A stretch of 64,000 bases of DNA from Epiperipatus broadwayi (taxonomy: Eukaryota; Onychophora; Udeonychophora; Euonychophora; Peripatidae), in contig JAQFVV010006313.1 of the NCBI GenBank assembly GCA_028023455.1, positions 2,563,645-2,627,644 of the forward strand. Direction: 5' to 3'. Under the pieces are notes generated by a model. That model saw only the letters and a program-made list of their open reading frames with translations, was not told where the DNA came from and made no database searches. Below, one piece after another: positions 12,151 to 26,877 of the stretch; position 1 is the first letter of the stretch, and each line of letters begins with the position of its first letter. Made by a program: the position numbers and the translations under genes.

Positions 12151-15100
12151 TAACTGAAAGGAGACCCTCTGATTCCTCTTGGAGGCCTTAAAGGAACCGA
12201 GCAGGGTAAATTCCTAATGTCCACTCCATACGTTCTTGTCGTTGCAGCTGTTATTACTATATGTTTATTCATATAGTATACGAACATGGATGGGCTGCTC
12301 ACCAACACGCATTAGCCAGCGTGGTGAGTTTATTGGCTTTTTACCTCTGAGTTTAAGATCAAGAAACACCATGGTCTTTCTTCTCAGTGCCTGATAAGGC
12401 AGAATGAATGTTTGTGTAAATGATAAAGATTTTTCCCAATTATACAATTATGACAGACAAAAATAAAGCATGGCCCTTAATCCCAGGAGGCTGTAAAGTC
12501 ACCAACCAAGGTAGCGGTTGGTGGCCGAAGGCGGAGGGTGCTAAGAATATCCTGGAGGCGGACCCAGGCTGCCATTTGATGACGACTTTTTATTTAGGTA
12601 CTTACAACTGCAGATCACTTTCAAGTGAAGGAAGATTGCAAGAATTAGAAGAAGAACTCTCTTATATTAAATGGGATATTATTGGACTTTGTGAAGTTAG
12701 AAGAAAAGGTGAAGAGACAATTGATTTAAAAAGTGGACATATGCTCTATTATAAAGGCACAAATATTGGAAATACAAGTGGAGTAGGATTCATTATAAAT
12801 AAAAAGTGGAAGAACAATATTGTGGAGATTGATGGTGTATCAGACAGAGTGGCAAGATTAGTTATACAACTTAATAGCAGATATCAAATGCAGATAATTC
12901 AGGTTTATGCCCCAACAAGTTCTCACAGTGATGAAGTAGTAGAAGATTTTTATATGGATGTACAAAAGGCTTTTGATCAGAGTAAACAACATTTTAAAAT
13001 TGTTATGGTAGATTTTAATGCTAGAATTGGTAAACAAATGAAAGATGAAAGTGTTGTAGGTAATTTTGGTTATGGTAATAGAAATGAGAGAGGACATAGA
13101 CTTGTGGAGTTTGCAGAGAAGGAAAAACTTTATATTATGAATTCTTTTTTTGAGAAAAATGTTAGAAGGAAATGGACATGGAAGCATCCAAATGAAGGTA
13201 CAGCAGAATTGGATTATATTTTGACTAACAGGAAATACATATTTCAAGATTGTAATGTTCTTAATAAATTTAACACAGGAAGTGATCATCGATTAGTAAG
13301 GGGTAAGATACATGTTAATGTAAAACTAGAGAGACAAAAATTATTAAGAAAAACTATATTTACAGTTGATATTCCTAATCTTCAGAAACATTCTAATGAA
13401 TTTAAATTAGAACTTACAAATCGGTTTCAAGTATTAGTAGATTTTGAACATGATTCAGATTTGAATGAAATTAATATGAAAATAACTGATACACTTTTAA
13501 AAACTGCAACAAAGATAGCTGGTAGAAAAAAGCAGCAATTGACTAATAAAATTTCTACTGAGACTAGAGAACTTATGAAGAAAAGAAGGAATATGAAGAT
13601 ATGCAAGAATGATGCATTAAAAAGAATTGAATATCTCGAATTTTGTAAAATGGTGCGGAAAAGAGTTGAAAATGATATAAGAAAGTATAACTGTGAACTA
13701 GCAAGAAAAGCTGTAGAAGAAAATAAAAGTCTTAAGAATGTAAAACAACATTTTGGTATTGGTAGAAAATTTATATCTCCAATAAGGAAAAAAGATGGAA
13801 TTATTACTAAAAAGAGGGATGACATTATGAAATTGGTAGAAGATTTTTATCAAGAATTATATAGTAATAAAGAACAAGTACCTCCTATATCTATTACATC
13901 TTCCGAATTGCCCAGAATTTTAAATGAAGAAGTGAGAAATGCAATTAAATGTATGAAAAAAGGAAAGGCTCCAGGTAATGATGGAATTATAATTGATATA
14001 TTAAAAGAAGCAGGTGAAGAAACAGAAAAAATATTCGCAAAGTTATATACCAAATGTCTAAATGATAAAGATGTACCGGATGATTGGAAGAATGCAGTAA
14101 TAATATTAATATTTAAAAAAGGTGATAAAGAAGATATTAGAAATTACAGACCTATCAGCCTTTTATCAATTTTATATAAAATTTTTACCAAGATAATTAC
14201 AACTCGTCTACAGAGAACCTTGGATTTTCACCAACCAAGAGAACAAGCTGGATTTAAAAGTGGTTTTAGTACAGTAGATCATATTCAAGTATTGAGAGAA
14301 GTTATAGAAAGGACAAATGAATATGAGTTGTCATTATGTTTTGGATTTGTAGATTATGAAAAGGCATTTGATTCTATAAACATTTTTTCAGTGATTAAAG
14401 CATTGGATCATCAAGGTATAGATCCAGGATATTGTCATATTTTAAAGAATATTTATAAAAATGCAACAGCAACAATTAGATTACATAATGATACTGGGAA
14501 AGTCAACATTGAGAAAGGTGTAAGACAAGGTGACTCCATATCTCCAAAACTTTTTACAGCAGTGCTGCAAGAAGTATTTTGTGGATTAAAATGGGAAACT
14601 AAAGGAGTGAAAGTAAATGGAGATTATTTAAGTCATTTAGATTTCGCAGATGATGTAGTTGTTTTTGCAAATAATGCTTCTGAGCTGCAGGAAATGTTGC
14701 AGGAGTTATCAGATGAAAGTAGGAAAGTAGGACTAAAGATAAATGTTAAAAAGACTAAAGTAATGTTTAATCGATTTGCTCCAAATATGAAAATAAGGAT
14801 TGATTATGATGAATTAGAAGAAGTTAAGAGTTACAAATACCTTGGTCAGATTATTAATACAAATGGAAACATAATAGAGGAAATTAATCATAGAATTAAA
14901 CTTGGTTGGAGTGCTTTTGGTAGAAATAACTTGATATTAAAAGGAAATATGCCTATGTGTTTGAAAAGAAAGGTTTTTAACAAATGTGTTTTACCAGTTC
15001 TTACTTATGGATCTGAGACTTGGACACTTAATAGAAGATCAATACAGAGACTTCAGACCACTCAAAGAAGTATGGAGAGATGTATGTTGGGAGTAACAAG

Positions 15101-15415
15101 AAGAGATCGAAAACGCAATGTATGGGTAAGAGAACAAACAGGTGTTACTGACCTCATTGAAAAAATTAAAAGATTGAAGTGGAGTTGGGCTGGACATATT
15201 GCTAGAAGAGATGATAATAGATGGACAATTGAAATTTTAAACTGGATTCCAAAAGATTGTAAAAGACCCAGAAGGACACCACATGTAAGATGGATGGATG
15301 AAATAAGAAAATGTGTAGGGGTGATGTGGAGAAGAGAAGCTAAAGATCGGAGAAGATGGATTAAACTTGGAGAGACCTTCATCCTGCAGTGGATTGATAA
15401 TGGTTGATAATGATG
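12151..15415 (+). mobile_element. RTE-type LINE, near full length, inserted in an LTR
   Basis: Comparison with the uninterrupted left LTR puts the insertion exactly between GAATAT (ending 12150) and ACACATATTT (from 15416). It has about 270 bases of 5' leader, one long ORF, and only about 8 bases after the stop. The 3' end is a GATAATGG/TTGATAATGATG run. Very short 3' ends with a small tandem repeat instead of poly(A) are usual for RTE elements. There is no target duplication. Instead 21 bases of LTR (counterpart 8779-8799) are missing, so insertion removed target DNA. Confidence 0.85.
12420..15407 (+). CDS. RTE-clade LINE polyprotein: endonuclease and reverse transcriptase
   Basis: This unbroken 995-codon ORF encodes an enzyme that nicks target DNA and copies LINE RNA there. 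An apurinic-like endonuclease occupies about residues 58-300: TYNCRSL, GLCEVRR (catalytic Glu), [15 protein letters not shown] near 197, LDYILTN, and SDHRLV near 288. After a basic linker, the RT domain covers about 510-800: [19 protein letters not shown], palm [11 protein letters not shown] near 644, palm B RQGDSISP near 701, palm C FADD near 741, [10 protein letters not shown], and YLGQI. The C-terminal part has the WAGHIARR region found in RTE-like ORFs. The normal length, all catalytic residues and no stop make it the best candidate for an active gene here. One oddity is VDFN where most have GDFN. The true start may be M54 (12579), just ahead of the endonuclease. Confidence 0.93.
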   Translation: MIKIFPNYTIMTDKNKAWPLIPGGCKVTNQGSGWWPKAEGAKNILEADPGCHLMTTFYLGTYNCRSLSSEGRLQELEEELSYIKWDIIGLCEVRRKGEETIDLKSGHMLYYKGTNIGNTSGVGFIINKKWKNNIVEIDGVSDRVARLVIQLNSRYQMQIIQVYAPTSSHSDEVVEDFYMDVQKAFDQSKQHFKIVMVDFNARIGKQMKDESVVGNFGYGNRNERGHRLVEFAEKEKLYIMNSFFEKNVRRKWTWKHPNEGTAELDYILTNRKYIFQDCNVLNKFNTGSDHRLVRGKIHVNVKLERQKLLRKTIFTVDIPNLQKHSNEFKLELTNRFQVLVDFEHDSDLNEINMKITDTLLKTATKIAGRKKQQLTNKISTETRELMKKRRNMKICKNDALKRIEYLEFCKMVRKRVENDIRKYNCELARKAVEENKSLKNVKQHFGIGRKFISPIRKKDGIITKKRDDIMKLVEDFYQELYSNKEQVPPISITSSELPRILNEEVRNAIKCMKKGKAPGNDGIIIDILKEAGEETEKIFAKLYTKCLNDKDVPDDWKNAVIILIFKKGDKEDIRNYRPISLLSILYKIFTKIITTRLQRTLDFHQPREQAGFKSGFSTVDHIQVLREVIERTNEYELSLCFGFVDYEKAFDSINIFSVIKALDHQGIDPGYCHILKNIYKNATATIRLHNDTGKVNIEKGVRQGDSISPKLFTAVLQEVFCGLKWETKGVKVNGDYLSHLDFADDVVVFANNASELQEMLQELSDESRKVGLKINVKKTKVMFNRFAPNMKIRIDYDELEEVKSYKYLGQIINTNGNIIEEINHRIKLGWSAFGRNNLILKGNMPMCLKRKVFNKCVLPVLTYGSETWTLNRRSIQRLQTTQRSMERCMLGVTRRDRKRNVWVREQTGVTDLIEKIKRLKWSWAGHIARRDDNRWTIEILNWIPKDCKRPRRTPHVRWMDEIRKCVGVMWRREAKDRRRWIKLGETFILQWIDNG

Positions 15416-16600
15416 ACACATATTTACCAGAGAGTGCACAAGAGTACGACAAACATGAAGGCATAAAACATTTTGGCAGCAAAATTATCTCACTTAAAAA
15501 TAGAAGAAATGGTTAGGAAAATATCTTCTTGCTGGCCAGTTGCAAAATTACAAAACAATCAACAACTTTAGCTTCCTGAATCAGGGATAATAAAACAGTT
15601 ACTGTCCTACCAGAAATCAATGTACCCAGCGTGAACGTCTGAGCAGTAATATTCTAATTACTGTCATTAAAACACCGCAGGACTGCTGCGCGTAATACTA
15701 CATTCAAAGTAAACATGGTTGATTTCACTTACAAGACAGCAAAATATATTTGATTATGATCTTGTGTAATCCAGAAAGGAATGACTACTTTCAAACAACC
15801 CGAAGAAATAACCTAACAAATAGCCAGTAAAAAGATTTTGTTGTTTGCACAAAAAGTGCAAAGGAAACATGCTTAAAGATTCTTTATTTTACAACTAAGG
15901 GCAGGTGAATAAATAAAGACTACGAAATCTGCCAATGCATTTTGTAATAGTTAATGAAATAATCAGGTATATATTAAACATATAAAATACAATCTCCTAA
16001 TGCACCCTCTGATAAATAAAAATTGCAAACAAACTTGGAATCTTAAAACTAAGATTCCAAGAACACTTTTAATACTAGAAAAAGTACATACAGATAATAA
16101 ATAATTAAAAATGATTAATACCATTTTAAAACATATTTATCATTAGATTGAGCAGAGATTTAATTAAACGCAATTTATTTACCCTGAGCAAAACTTTCAT
16201 TAGTGTCCATTCTATATTCCAGGCAGGGTAAATATTAATTTCTTGCTCAATCTAATTTAAGACTTCCAACCAGGGATAATTGAAACAAAAACGACAAATA
16301 CAGAACTAAATCTCCGCTTTTTTTTTTAGAATTGACTTTAAAAATAATTACAATAAAAGCAATAGTAATATATAATTAGCAAGCTTGCCTGTTTTTAATC
16401 AAATTGATTAAAACAGACGGTGAAAGTAAACTATTTTACAATCAATTTTATAAACATTAAATAATATATTTTAAAATATAAATGCATATGTCTTTTAAAT
16501 AATAATAAAAAATTGAGCATTAGACATTTAATGAAAATAAAGTTGTTTTCCCTTTTTAATTTTAGTAATAAAACAATTGAATCAGAAATCAACCGGCTCA

Positions 16601-17399
16601 ATATATATATATAGTAACTTAATTAAAAATGATGAAATATCAAAATTATTAAGGAATAGAATTAAGGAATAAAATTATTAAGGAGAATAAATTGGCACTG
16701 TAGCCAAAATATTAAACAGCCATAGTAACTATAAATAAATAATTGTAATGTCGGAATGATCAAAATATTAATTATCAATTTAAAGGGCATTGTAATTTAA
16801 ATTCATTTCTACTTAAGATTTTTTTAAAAATATTAAATATCAATAATTAGAAACAAGTGCTTGATACAATAATGCTTAGACAATACTAATGCTTAGAAAC
16901 TAGTCATTTCAGTTATCTGGTATCTGGCCTTTTTCAAACCCTAGTTAGGCAGCCATTGTATCCTCAATAAACAAGTAGGAACGCAGGGTATCTTATATAA
17001 ACTCTTAAGACATTATAACTTGTGAAACCACATCAAGTGGGTGAGTACATTGTTAACCCAATAAAAATCTTTTCTCAGTAAATCCAACAGCAAATTTTAC
17101 CTATTCTTATCTCTTGGTTTGATGTCAAGTGCATATTTAAGTGAATAACAAGTGAATATGGTCTAGAAGGGCGCCACTAGGCTATATGAACCTAGAAAAA
17201 GTTATAATTTATAACTTTTTTAAATGTACTAGGTTTGAACTCTTTTTGGTACTTTATTTCTAACAAAATGTAGGATTTTGATTTTAGACCCATGTCACTG
17301 TATGCACTAACATTTAGATAAACATAAAACATCCTTAAACTAAAGTGGAGAATATAACATTCATCAGACAGAAATCATCTCCTAGATCTTAACATGATA
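16601..17399. other. AT-rich sequence, nothing recognised
   Basis: It lies between the LTR element and the detectable edge of the long dispersed repeat. The distant copy of that repeat runs off the window, so part of this stretch may also belong to it. Confidence 0.4.
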
Positions 17400-20306
<2,907 letters not shown>

Positions 20307-20363
<57 letters not shown>

Positions 20364-20401
20364 GCCATTATATATATTATATATATATATATATATAATA
20401 T
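20307..20401. repeat. (TA)n microsatellite
   Basis: Near-pure TA units with one ATGCCATT interruption mark the boundary between the long repeat and the PLE. Confidence 0.9.
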
Positions 20402-20863
20402 ACAAATCAATATATATATATATCAAAATACAGTACAATTTACATAAATTATATTATTTTAAAAGTACTTTGGACTATACATTTTGCAGTCTTTATCAAT
20501 TATATAACATTGAATAATCAAAACGAGACAACCTTTAACAATACTCATAGTTCAATTCAGATTTCCCACAACTGGTGATTCATTAACATTTGATGATTTC
20601 TTGAAATCAACATAGCCTCTTTTATTTTACATTTATTATGACAACGTTCAATTTGAATAATTTTCATATTTTTATAATCAAATTTAAATCCATATTGACA
20701 AGATTTATTATGATCAAATATAACAGATGATGAAGGTTTATTTACATCTATTCCAGATTGTTTCTCTTTTTAAATTCTATCATATAAATGCATATGGTCT
20801 TTTATTCTCTTCTCAAATGTACACTTAGATTCACCGATGTATTGTATGCCACATCCACATATT

Positions 20864-22390
20864 TTGTTTATGAGAGTGAAATATAATGAAAAAGTTATGG
20901 ATCAAATGAAAAAGCTTAAATTTCAAAATAGTGAAATAATAAATATAGATACATCTCACAAGCAATGTATAAATGAAATTTTAAAAAAAGCTAAGAATAA
21001 AGCTATTGATAGTCATACATATTATACTTATATCCATCATCTGCTAGTTGCCCTAGGATATTTTCGAATATAAAGCTACATAAAGAAAATTATCCATTGA
21101 GATTGATGGTTGATTTTGGTGGTGCATATTATTATCAAACATGTAGATATATTGAATTATTACTTCAAGATATTTTAGGTTTTGGAGAATATTCTGTTTC
21201 ATCATCCTTTGATTTTGTAGATAAAATTAAGAATATAAATATAGAGTTTCATGACACAATTTGTACTTTTGATATAAATGAAATGTATGGATCAATAGAT
21301 TGAATAGAGTCAATTAATATTATTGATAATGCTCTTGTTTCAAAAAATGTAAAGTCTGATATTATAAATTTTATTATAAATGTATTTCAGTTTATTGATA
21401 AAAATATTTATGTTAATTTTAATAATGAATATTATAAAATGAATTTTGGTTGGCCAATGGGTCTTTCTGCTGTTGCTCAAATTTGTAATTTTGTTATATC
21501 AACATATGAAAGTAAAATTTTAAAACAATTGAAATATCAACAAATTAAAGTAAATCATAGATATGTGGATGATGTTTTTATTTGTGGAAAACAAAAATTA
21601 ATAATCAATTTATTTAATGAATTAAATGAGATTAAGGATATGAAGTGGGTTATAACTTAAGAGAAATACAATTTCATAAAATTCTTGGATATTCAAGCTA
21701 CACTTAATGATTGCAGTTTGGATTATCTTATGTTAATTAAACCAATTGAAACTAGAAGGTTTTATTCTATATGAATCACATGTACCTATATGTCATAAAC
21801 TGTCTGGATTGAAATCATTCTTATATTGAAATGAAAAATTGTGCAAATATTCTAGTGATAAAATTAAAAATGTACATTTATTTGTTAATGATTTGTTGAA
21901 AATTGGTTATTATAAAAATGCTATTACTAATATTATTAAAGGATTTAAAAGAAATCAATACTATAATAAAATTAAAAATAAAAATATCAAAATGAAATGA
22001 TTTCAATGCCATTTATATCAGATGAGCAGGTCAAGTTTATTAGGAGAATTTATAATGGTTTGTGTCATATTGCTTTTTTCTCTACAAATAACATAAATAG
22101 ATTACTTAATAAATCTAAAATTAAAAATTAAAAATTTAAACGAAATTCTATTATATATAGATTGATATGTGGATGTGGCATACAATACATCAGTGAATCT
22201 AAGTGTACATTTGAGAAGAGAATAAAAGAGCATATGCTTTTATATAATAGAATTCAAAAAGAGAAAAAATCTGGAATTGATGTAAATAAACCTTCATCAT
22301 CTGTTATATTTGATCATAAAAAATATTGTCAATATCGATTTAAATTTGATTATAAAAATATGAAAATTATTCAAATTGAATGTTGACATA
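20864..22390 (+). pseudogene. PLE 1 reverse transcriptase with GIY-YIG endonuclease, broken
   Basis: PLE proteins join a telomerase-related RT to a GIY-YIG nuclease. Visible in order: CTFDINEMYGSI near 21262-21297 (palm A; intact families read FDIxxMYTSIP); GWPMGLSAVAQ near 21448 (usually GxPMGSxLSP); HRYVDDVFI near 21556-21582 with YVDD intact; and then CGCGIQYISESKCTFEKRIKEH near 22171-22233, the GIY-YIG core with Tyr, Arg and His still present. In-frame stops or frameshifts occur near 21072, 21303, 21660 and 22000-22130. The first residues of the upstream ORF come from the inverted arm, so the protein's N-terminus is lost. It is not functional as it stands. Confidence 0.85.
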
Positions 22391-22551
22391 ATAAATGTAA
22401 AATAAAAGAGGCAATATTGATTTCAAGAAATTGTCAAATGTTAATGAATCGCCAGTCATCAAATGTTAAGATAACAGAATTGTGGGAAATCTGAATTAAA
22501 CTATGGGTATTGTTAACGGTTGTCACTTTTTGATTATTCAATGTTATATAG

Positions 22552-22584
22552 TTGATAAAGACTACAAAATGTATAGTTGAAAGT
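22552..22584 (+). other. Degenerate hammerhead-like motif at PLE 1 end
   Basis: It reads TTGATAAAGACTACAAAATG then TATAGTTGAAAGT, which can pair GACTA with TAGTT as stem II. The hammerhead core is CTGANGA...GAAA. Here the first C is T and the second G is A, so self-cleavage is unlikely. The inverted arm has the same motif on minus at about 20463-20500, with GACT/AGTC pairing but CAAAG instead of GAAA. Confidence 0.4.
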
Positions 22585-22619
22585 ACTTCTAAAATAATAT
22601 AATTTATGTAAATTGTACT

Positions 22620-23147
22620 TAGATATGATATTGTTTAAAAATATCTTATTTGCAGATATTTCTTATTCTGCTAGCAACTTTGTAAAAATTGTCAAAAAAA
22701 TATGAAAACTTTTGATAGAAACAATTTCAAATTTACTAAATAAATATTTTTGTATTAAATTATTATTCAATTATTATTTCAAAAATTATTTTTTAAAACA
22801 TTAGTTTTATTTTAGCATGTGTTTTAATCTTTGAGTTAATTTAATAAAAATAAATGAATAAATAAGGTTTTTACCAAACACAGTCACTGACTAAAGCCAT
22901 ATTTTCAAGTTTTTCTTGGGCAAACATGTTGAGAAAAACTATTTGGAGAAGGGGGGTGGTGCTAAAATTTACGTTTACACAAGTGTTTCCTACCCATGCT
23001 GCAGTGATGTCTTCAATGCATTGACCAGAATCCATTTACATTATTTAGATTGAGAAATTTACATAGTGTTAATATATTTATTTTAATATGCAGTAAAAAT
23101 ATATGACTTTTTACATCTTTTTATTATTATATAATAATTTATATCAT
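22620..23147. other. AT-rich sequence, nothing recognised
   Basis: No coding or repeat signal was recognised. Confidence 0.45.
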
Positions 23148-23327
23148 AAAATCAGTCAACACTTAGACAATCTCAATATCAATAACAATAAACAATCTAG
23201 GCCTGTTGTCAAGGCATTTCTTTTAATCATATAGGTGGAATCCCTTTCATGATTAAAAGAAGATTGCCATGACAACAAATTGTGATTGTTATTGAAATTA
23301 GGATTGTCTATGTGTTTACTGATTTTA
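23148..23327. repeat. Foldback element, arms about 80 bp
   Basis: The left arm 23148-23230 (AAATCAGTCAACACTTAGAC ... TTTTAATCAT) is an imperfect reverse complement of 23249-23327 (ATGATTAAAAGA ... GTTTACTGATTTT), with an 18-base loop. It has the size and form of a miniature inverted-repeat element. No clear target duplication is visible. Confidence 0.75.
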
Positions 23328-23797
23328 ATGATTACTTATAAATCCATTTAGTCTTGAGAATTATTACACTTATTATTTACATTATATATATTGTAACGGT
23401 CAAATATGTGTATTCACAAAACAAAATCTAGAACTATGATAAATCATTCTAAGGCTGACCAGGTTTATGGTAGTGGAAGCCATGGCTCTGGCCTAATCTT
23501 AGTTCCTCTACCATTGCTCATAGATTTACAACTTTGCGGATGATACAGTTGAGGTCACAGCAGTATTTCTCTTCTTCATGTGCTGGCAGTAGCACATTAG
23601 CAGAACAAAAGACTGGGAACAATAGGCATTTTATTTAGCATAACTATATAGGTATCATGTGGCATACTTATGACTATTAATCATTTATAAGATTTTAATA
23701 AATAGTGGAAATAATTATCAAATACTGAATAATTGTGAGTCGGTGAGCAAGACTAAGACATGAAGCAAGAGTAAATTTAAAATTAATTTAATGAACT
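23328..23797. other. Unrecognised sequence
   Basis: The part at 23440-23600 is less AT-rich than its surroundings (GGAAGCCATGGCTCTGGCC), but no gene or RNA was recognised. Confidence 0.4.
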
Positions 23798-24590
23798 CTA
23801 ACTACTCTGACCTATGTAAACCTTCTTACAAAATAAACAAGGAATAAAATATACTACACCAGGAATAGTCTTTCTATCAAAAACTTCTTTTGTATTATTT
23901 AATAAATTATTCAATGTAACACCCTTTTCCCAAGCAATTTTCTTATTTCCAAACAATTTACTATTTCTACACACAATTTTATAAGAAGACAATTTAAATG
24001 GCAAAGAAATAAAATCATATTTTTCTTTAACCTTTACATCCTTACAAATATTACTATTAAATAAAATACTTTTAACAAATTTATCAGAGTATCCAACACT
24101 CAAATAATCTTTATAAAATTGATATTTCTGAAACAAAGCTACCCCACTAGAATTATTTAATTTAATATTCCTATGACAATAATTCCTTAAAGCAGATACT
24201 TTATGAGATACAGACTGATAGCTATCAGGTTTAATTATAGATCTTAATTCTTTACTTTTAACTAAATGACTGCACAATAAACAATTAGTTTCTATATTTT
24301 TAATCACCAAAAGATCTAAAAATTTTAACTTACCAAAATCTAACCCCCCTCCTACTAACACAAATTTTATAGAAGGATCAAAACAATTAAACTCATTTAC
24401 AAATTCCTTCAATTTATCATTCTCAACTACAAATAAACAATCATCAACATATCTGACAAATAATTTTACATATAAACAATTCTTTTTAATAATAATTTCC
24501 TCTTCCATAAAACTAAAATATAAACTGAACATACTAAAGGAGAAATAATATAAACCCATATATATATATATTGTAATGGAACGTAAGAAT
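23798..24590 (-). pseudogene. PLE 2: C-terminal RT and start of GIY-YIG, truncated
   Basis: Read on minus, the open frame contains FVRYVDDCLFVV (palm C with YVDD intact), then FLDLLVIK, a connector with SHKVSALRNYCHR, and finally VVYFIPCLFCKKVYIGQSS, which is the start of a GIY-YIG nuclease. The frame stops about 20 residues into that domain, so the catalytic Arg and Glu are missing. Upstream of YVDD the palm B region is only recoverable in another frame (SPLVCSVYI near 24545-24520), and palm A and fingers are absent. It is a 5'- and 3'-truncated copy. Its wording differs from the PLEs at 20.4 and 37.7 kb, so it is a separate family. Confidence 0.82.
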
Positions 24591-26779
24591 GACATATCAT
24601 ATTTATATATACATAATCATAAGACAAAAAAATAATGCTCCAAACATTGGATGACAATTGTAATAGAATGTAAATGTATTAAATAAGAAGTCCCAAAATG
24701 TTCATTAGCCAATTGTAACGGTAAATATGTAAATCAATATAAATGAAAGATGAATAAACAGTGGATTATCAATGTAGCATGTCATATATCCCATACATAA
24801 AAGAAAAAAAATGATATGGCCAAAATTATAGAGCAGCAATTATAATGAAAAATACAATTTGAAACTCTATATATAATCAACAATCATTAATTGATTAAGT
24901 CTCATGATGACACAACATTTATAATGGAATATGTTATCTCTTACATTATTTGATTTATAAATTCAGTCTATAAATTGCACCATTTATAATGAATAGATTA
25001 TATTAAAAATAAAAAAAAAGATGTGGATAAGACATACCTATGAGGCACCCATAAATTAATCAGGTTTCATAGTAACTTGTCAACTATAATAAAATGCATG
25101 TGTCACACACAAAAAAAGAACACAACTTCCACCATTCAACTTCATATAAATATAAGACAGATAAGAAGTGTAATACCGATTTAATAGCATATTATACATA
25201 TAACAAGATAAAATAAACTTCCTCAAAATGAATATACTATAATATACTATTGCCATGGCTAACTATATAAGACAAACTTAATAATATAGAGCAATGAACA
25301 GAGTACATTACTAATTAGTTCTCAGGGTTAATTTAACTTACAATTAATTATATACCAAATATAATTCAGAACAAAAGGAATTTTATTGAATCCAAAATAT
25401 ATCTATTCAATTGAAATTACCAATAATTTAATACTTGCATATCTGTTAGCTTGGAGAACTGATGTACTAAAAATAGAGAAAAATAAATAAATCTCAAATA
25501 AAACTCAAAATCATTTTTTTATATAAAATAAATGATACAGCTTTATTTCAACATTGCAACTTTAGATTTATATTAGCATACATATACATATATACATATT
25601 TGGGAAACATAATAATAGTTTTGTTTTGCAAATACTCAATTTTTCTATATGTAAATTAAGTATAAGGTTTAACAGTAACACTTGTAATTTGCAATTTATA
25701 TTCACATAGGAACTGTATAAGTTGTTATGAAGTTAAATAAATATACAAATAGATAAACAAATTGTAGATATCTCATTGAACTTGTAACTTAGATCATAGT
25801 TGGATTTCTTTAATATATTTTTTTTAAATACTACTTTAAAGTAGAAAATAACTAAATGACTGAGTTAAATAAATATTAAATGAATTCAATGAATGAACCA
25901 TTTATTAGAAGTCATTTATATACACACAAGTTATAAATTTAATGTCCACATAATGTAAATCATCTAAATAAACATTAAAATATAACTAAGTGATTTACAT
26001 CTAGATTGGAAAAGTTCTGGATGATCATAATATATACATAACATGTGTGGATTATACTAACTGGTCATATGCTTACAAATTCAAACATTTACAATTACAA
26101 AATATTGTTGGTTGGTTTGTGAATGATTACAAATCATGATAGCACAAAACACAGACATTCTTATACTTTAAAGCACTAACATAATTGAGTGCATCCTAAA
26201 GGAATCACAATCTTTAAACAAACTTATCTTGACATTACATACTACAATACAAGCAAACTCACCGACTATGGTGGAAAATTTAAATTAAATCTCATGAGTG
26301 ATAAACCCAAAAAGTCGACTCTATAATGCAACTAGCATAAATATATCAAAAGCATGGTGGCTTCCAAAATAACACCTACATTTGATGCAAAATAAGATGC
26401 CTGAACTTTTTGTCTCAGTGCATCAGGAAAATATATGGAGAGGCTCACCGAAAACAACAACAATAGGTATCTAGAAATAGGTGATTACAATCACTGGAAA
26501 TATAAGTACTATCAACTCATGGATAACCACAATACAGATGGGGAATTTATTCACTCCATCCAGTAATAATAATAACTATAATAAATAAGGCCTGACATAG
26601 TAAGGCTATTCTACAACTAATAATAACAAGATAAAAACTTCACAACAGTGGACTAAAATTATAACTATAATTTTAACCTCAATAAACAATAAGTAATGTC
26701 TGCACCAACAAATAAGTTTAAAAGTCAACTGACTTACAAATAAATAAAGATAGTGACTAGCATATGAAATATTGGCACT
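24591..26779. other. AT-rich sequence, nothing recognised
   Basis: About 2.2 kb without ORF or RNA signal. Several short ATTGTAATG- and TTATAATG-type phrases recur, but no repeat unit could be defined. Confidence 0.4.
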
Positions 26780-26790
26780 AATATATATAT

Positions 26791-26876
<86 letters not shown>
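26780..26876. repeat. (TA)n microsatellite
   Basis: Nearly pure TA units for about 90 bases. The Tyr-Ile ORF crossing it is an artefact. Confidence 0.95.

Positions 26877-26877
<1 letters not shown>

Larger units (their letters stand above)
8504..16600 (-). mobile_element. LTR retrotransposon on the minus strand, non-autonomous or decayed
   Basis: Two direct repeats (8504-10405 and 11877-16600) bracket about 1.47 kb of internal DNA. On the minus strand each LTR begins TGAGCCGG and ends ATTACA, so it has TG...CA ends. A lysine-tRNA-like primer site lies just inside the right LTR when read on minus, which makes the right LTR the 5' one. The outer flanks both read ATATAT, consistent with a short target duplication in a TA run. 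The internal region has only a broken coiled-coil gag-like reading and no protease, reverse transcriptase or integrase. The right LTR has lost about 410 bases relative to the left and carries a LINE insertion. Confidence 0.85.
11877..16600 (-). repeat. 5' LTR (right copy), interrupted by a LINE
   Basis: It starts TGTAATGGGAGAAAGATCC and ends CCGGCTCA (plus strand). It matches the left LTR at 11877-12150 and again from 15416. Near 16190 it jumps over the bases matching about 9573-9985 of the left copy, an internal deletion of about 410 bases. Confidence 0.85.
20432..22619 (+). mobile_element. Penelope-like element 1 with an inverted copy of its own 3' end
   Basis: The first about 432 bases (20432-20863) are the reverse complement of the last about 455 (22165-22619), including the GIY-YIG coding end and the 3' untranslated part. 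Between the arms lies a PLE reverse transcriptase. Inverted or partial terminal copies are characteristic of Penelope-like elements. The two arms differ by scattered substitutions and small indels. The outer ends abut TA-rich sequence. Confidence 0.8.

Noticed and set aside
13427-13825. Minus-strand ORFs inside the RTE LINE (also 12858-13289 and 15062-15482)
   Set aside because: Antisense shadows of the intact 995-residue ORF.
17160-17185. GGCGCCACTAG shared with the LTR at 8549 as a CTCF-type site or repeat end
   Set aside because: Only about eleven bases match, the flanks do not, and the CTCF core GGGGGCGC arrangement is absent.
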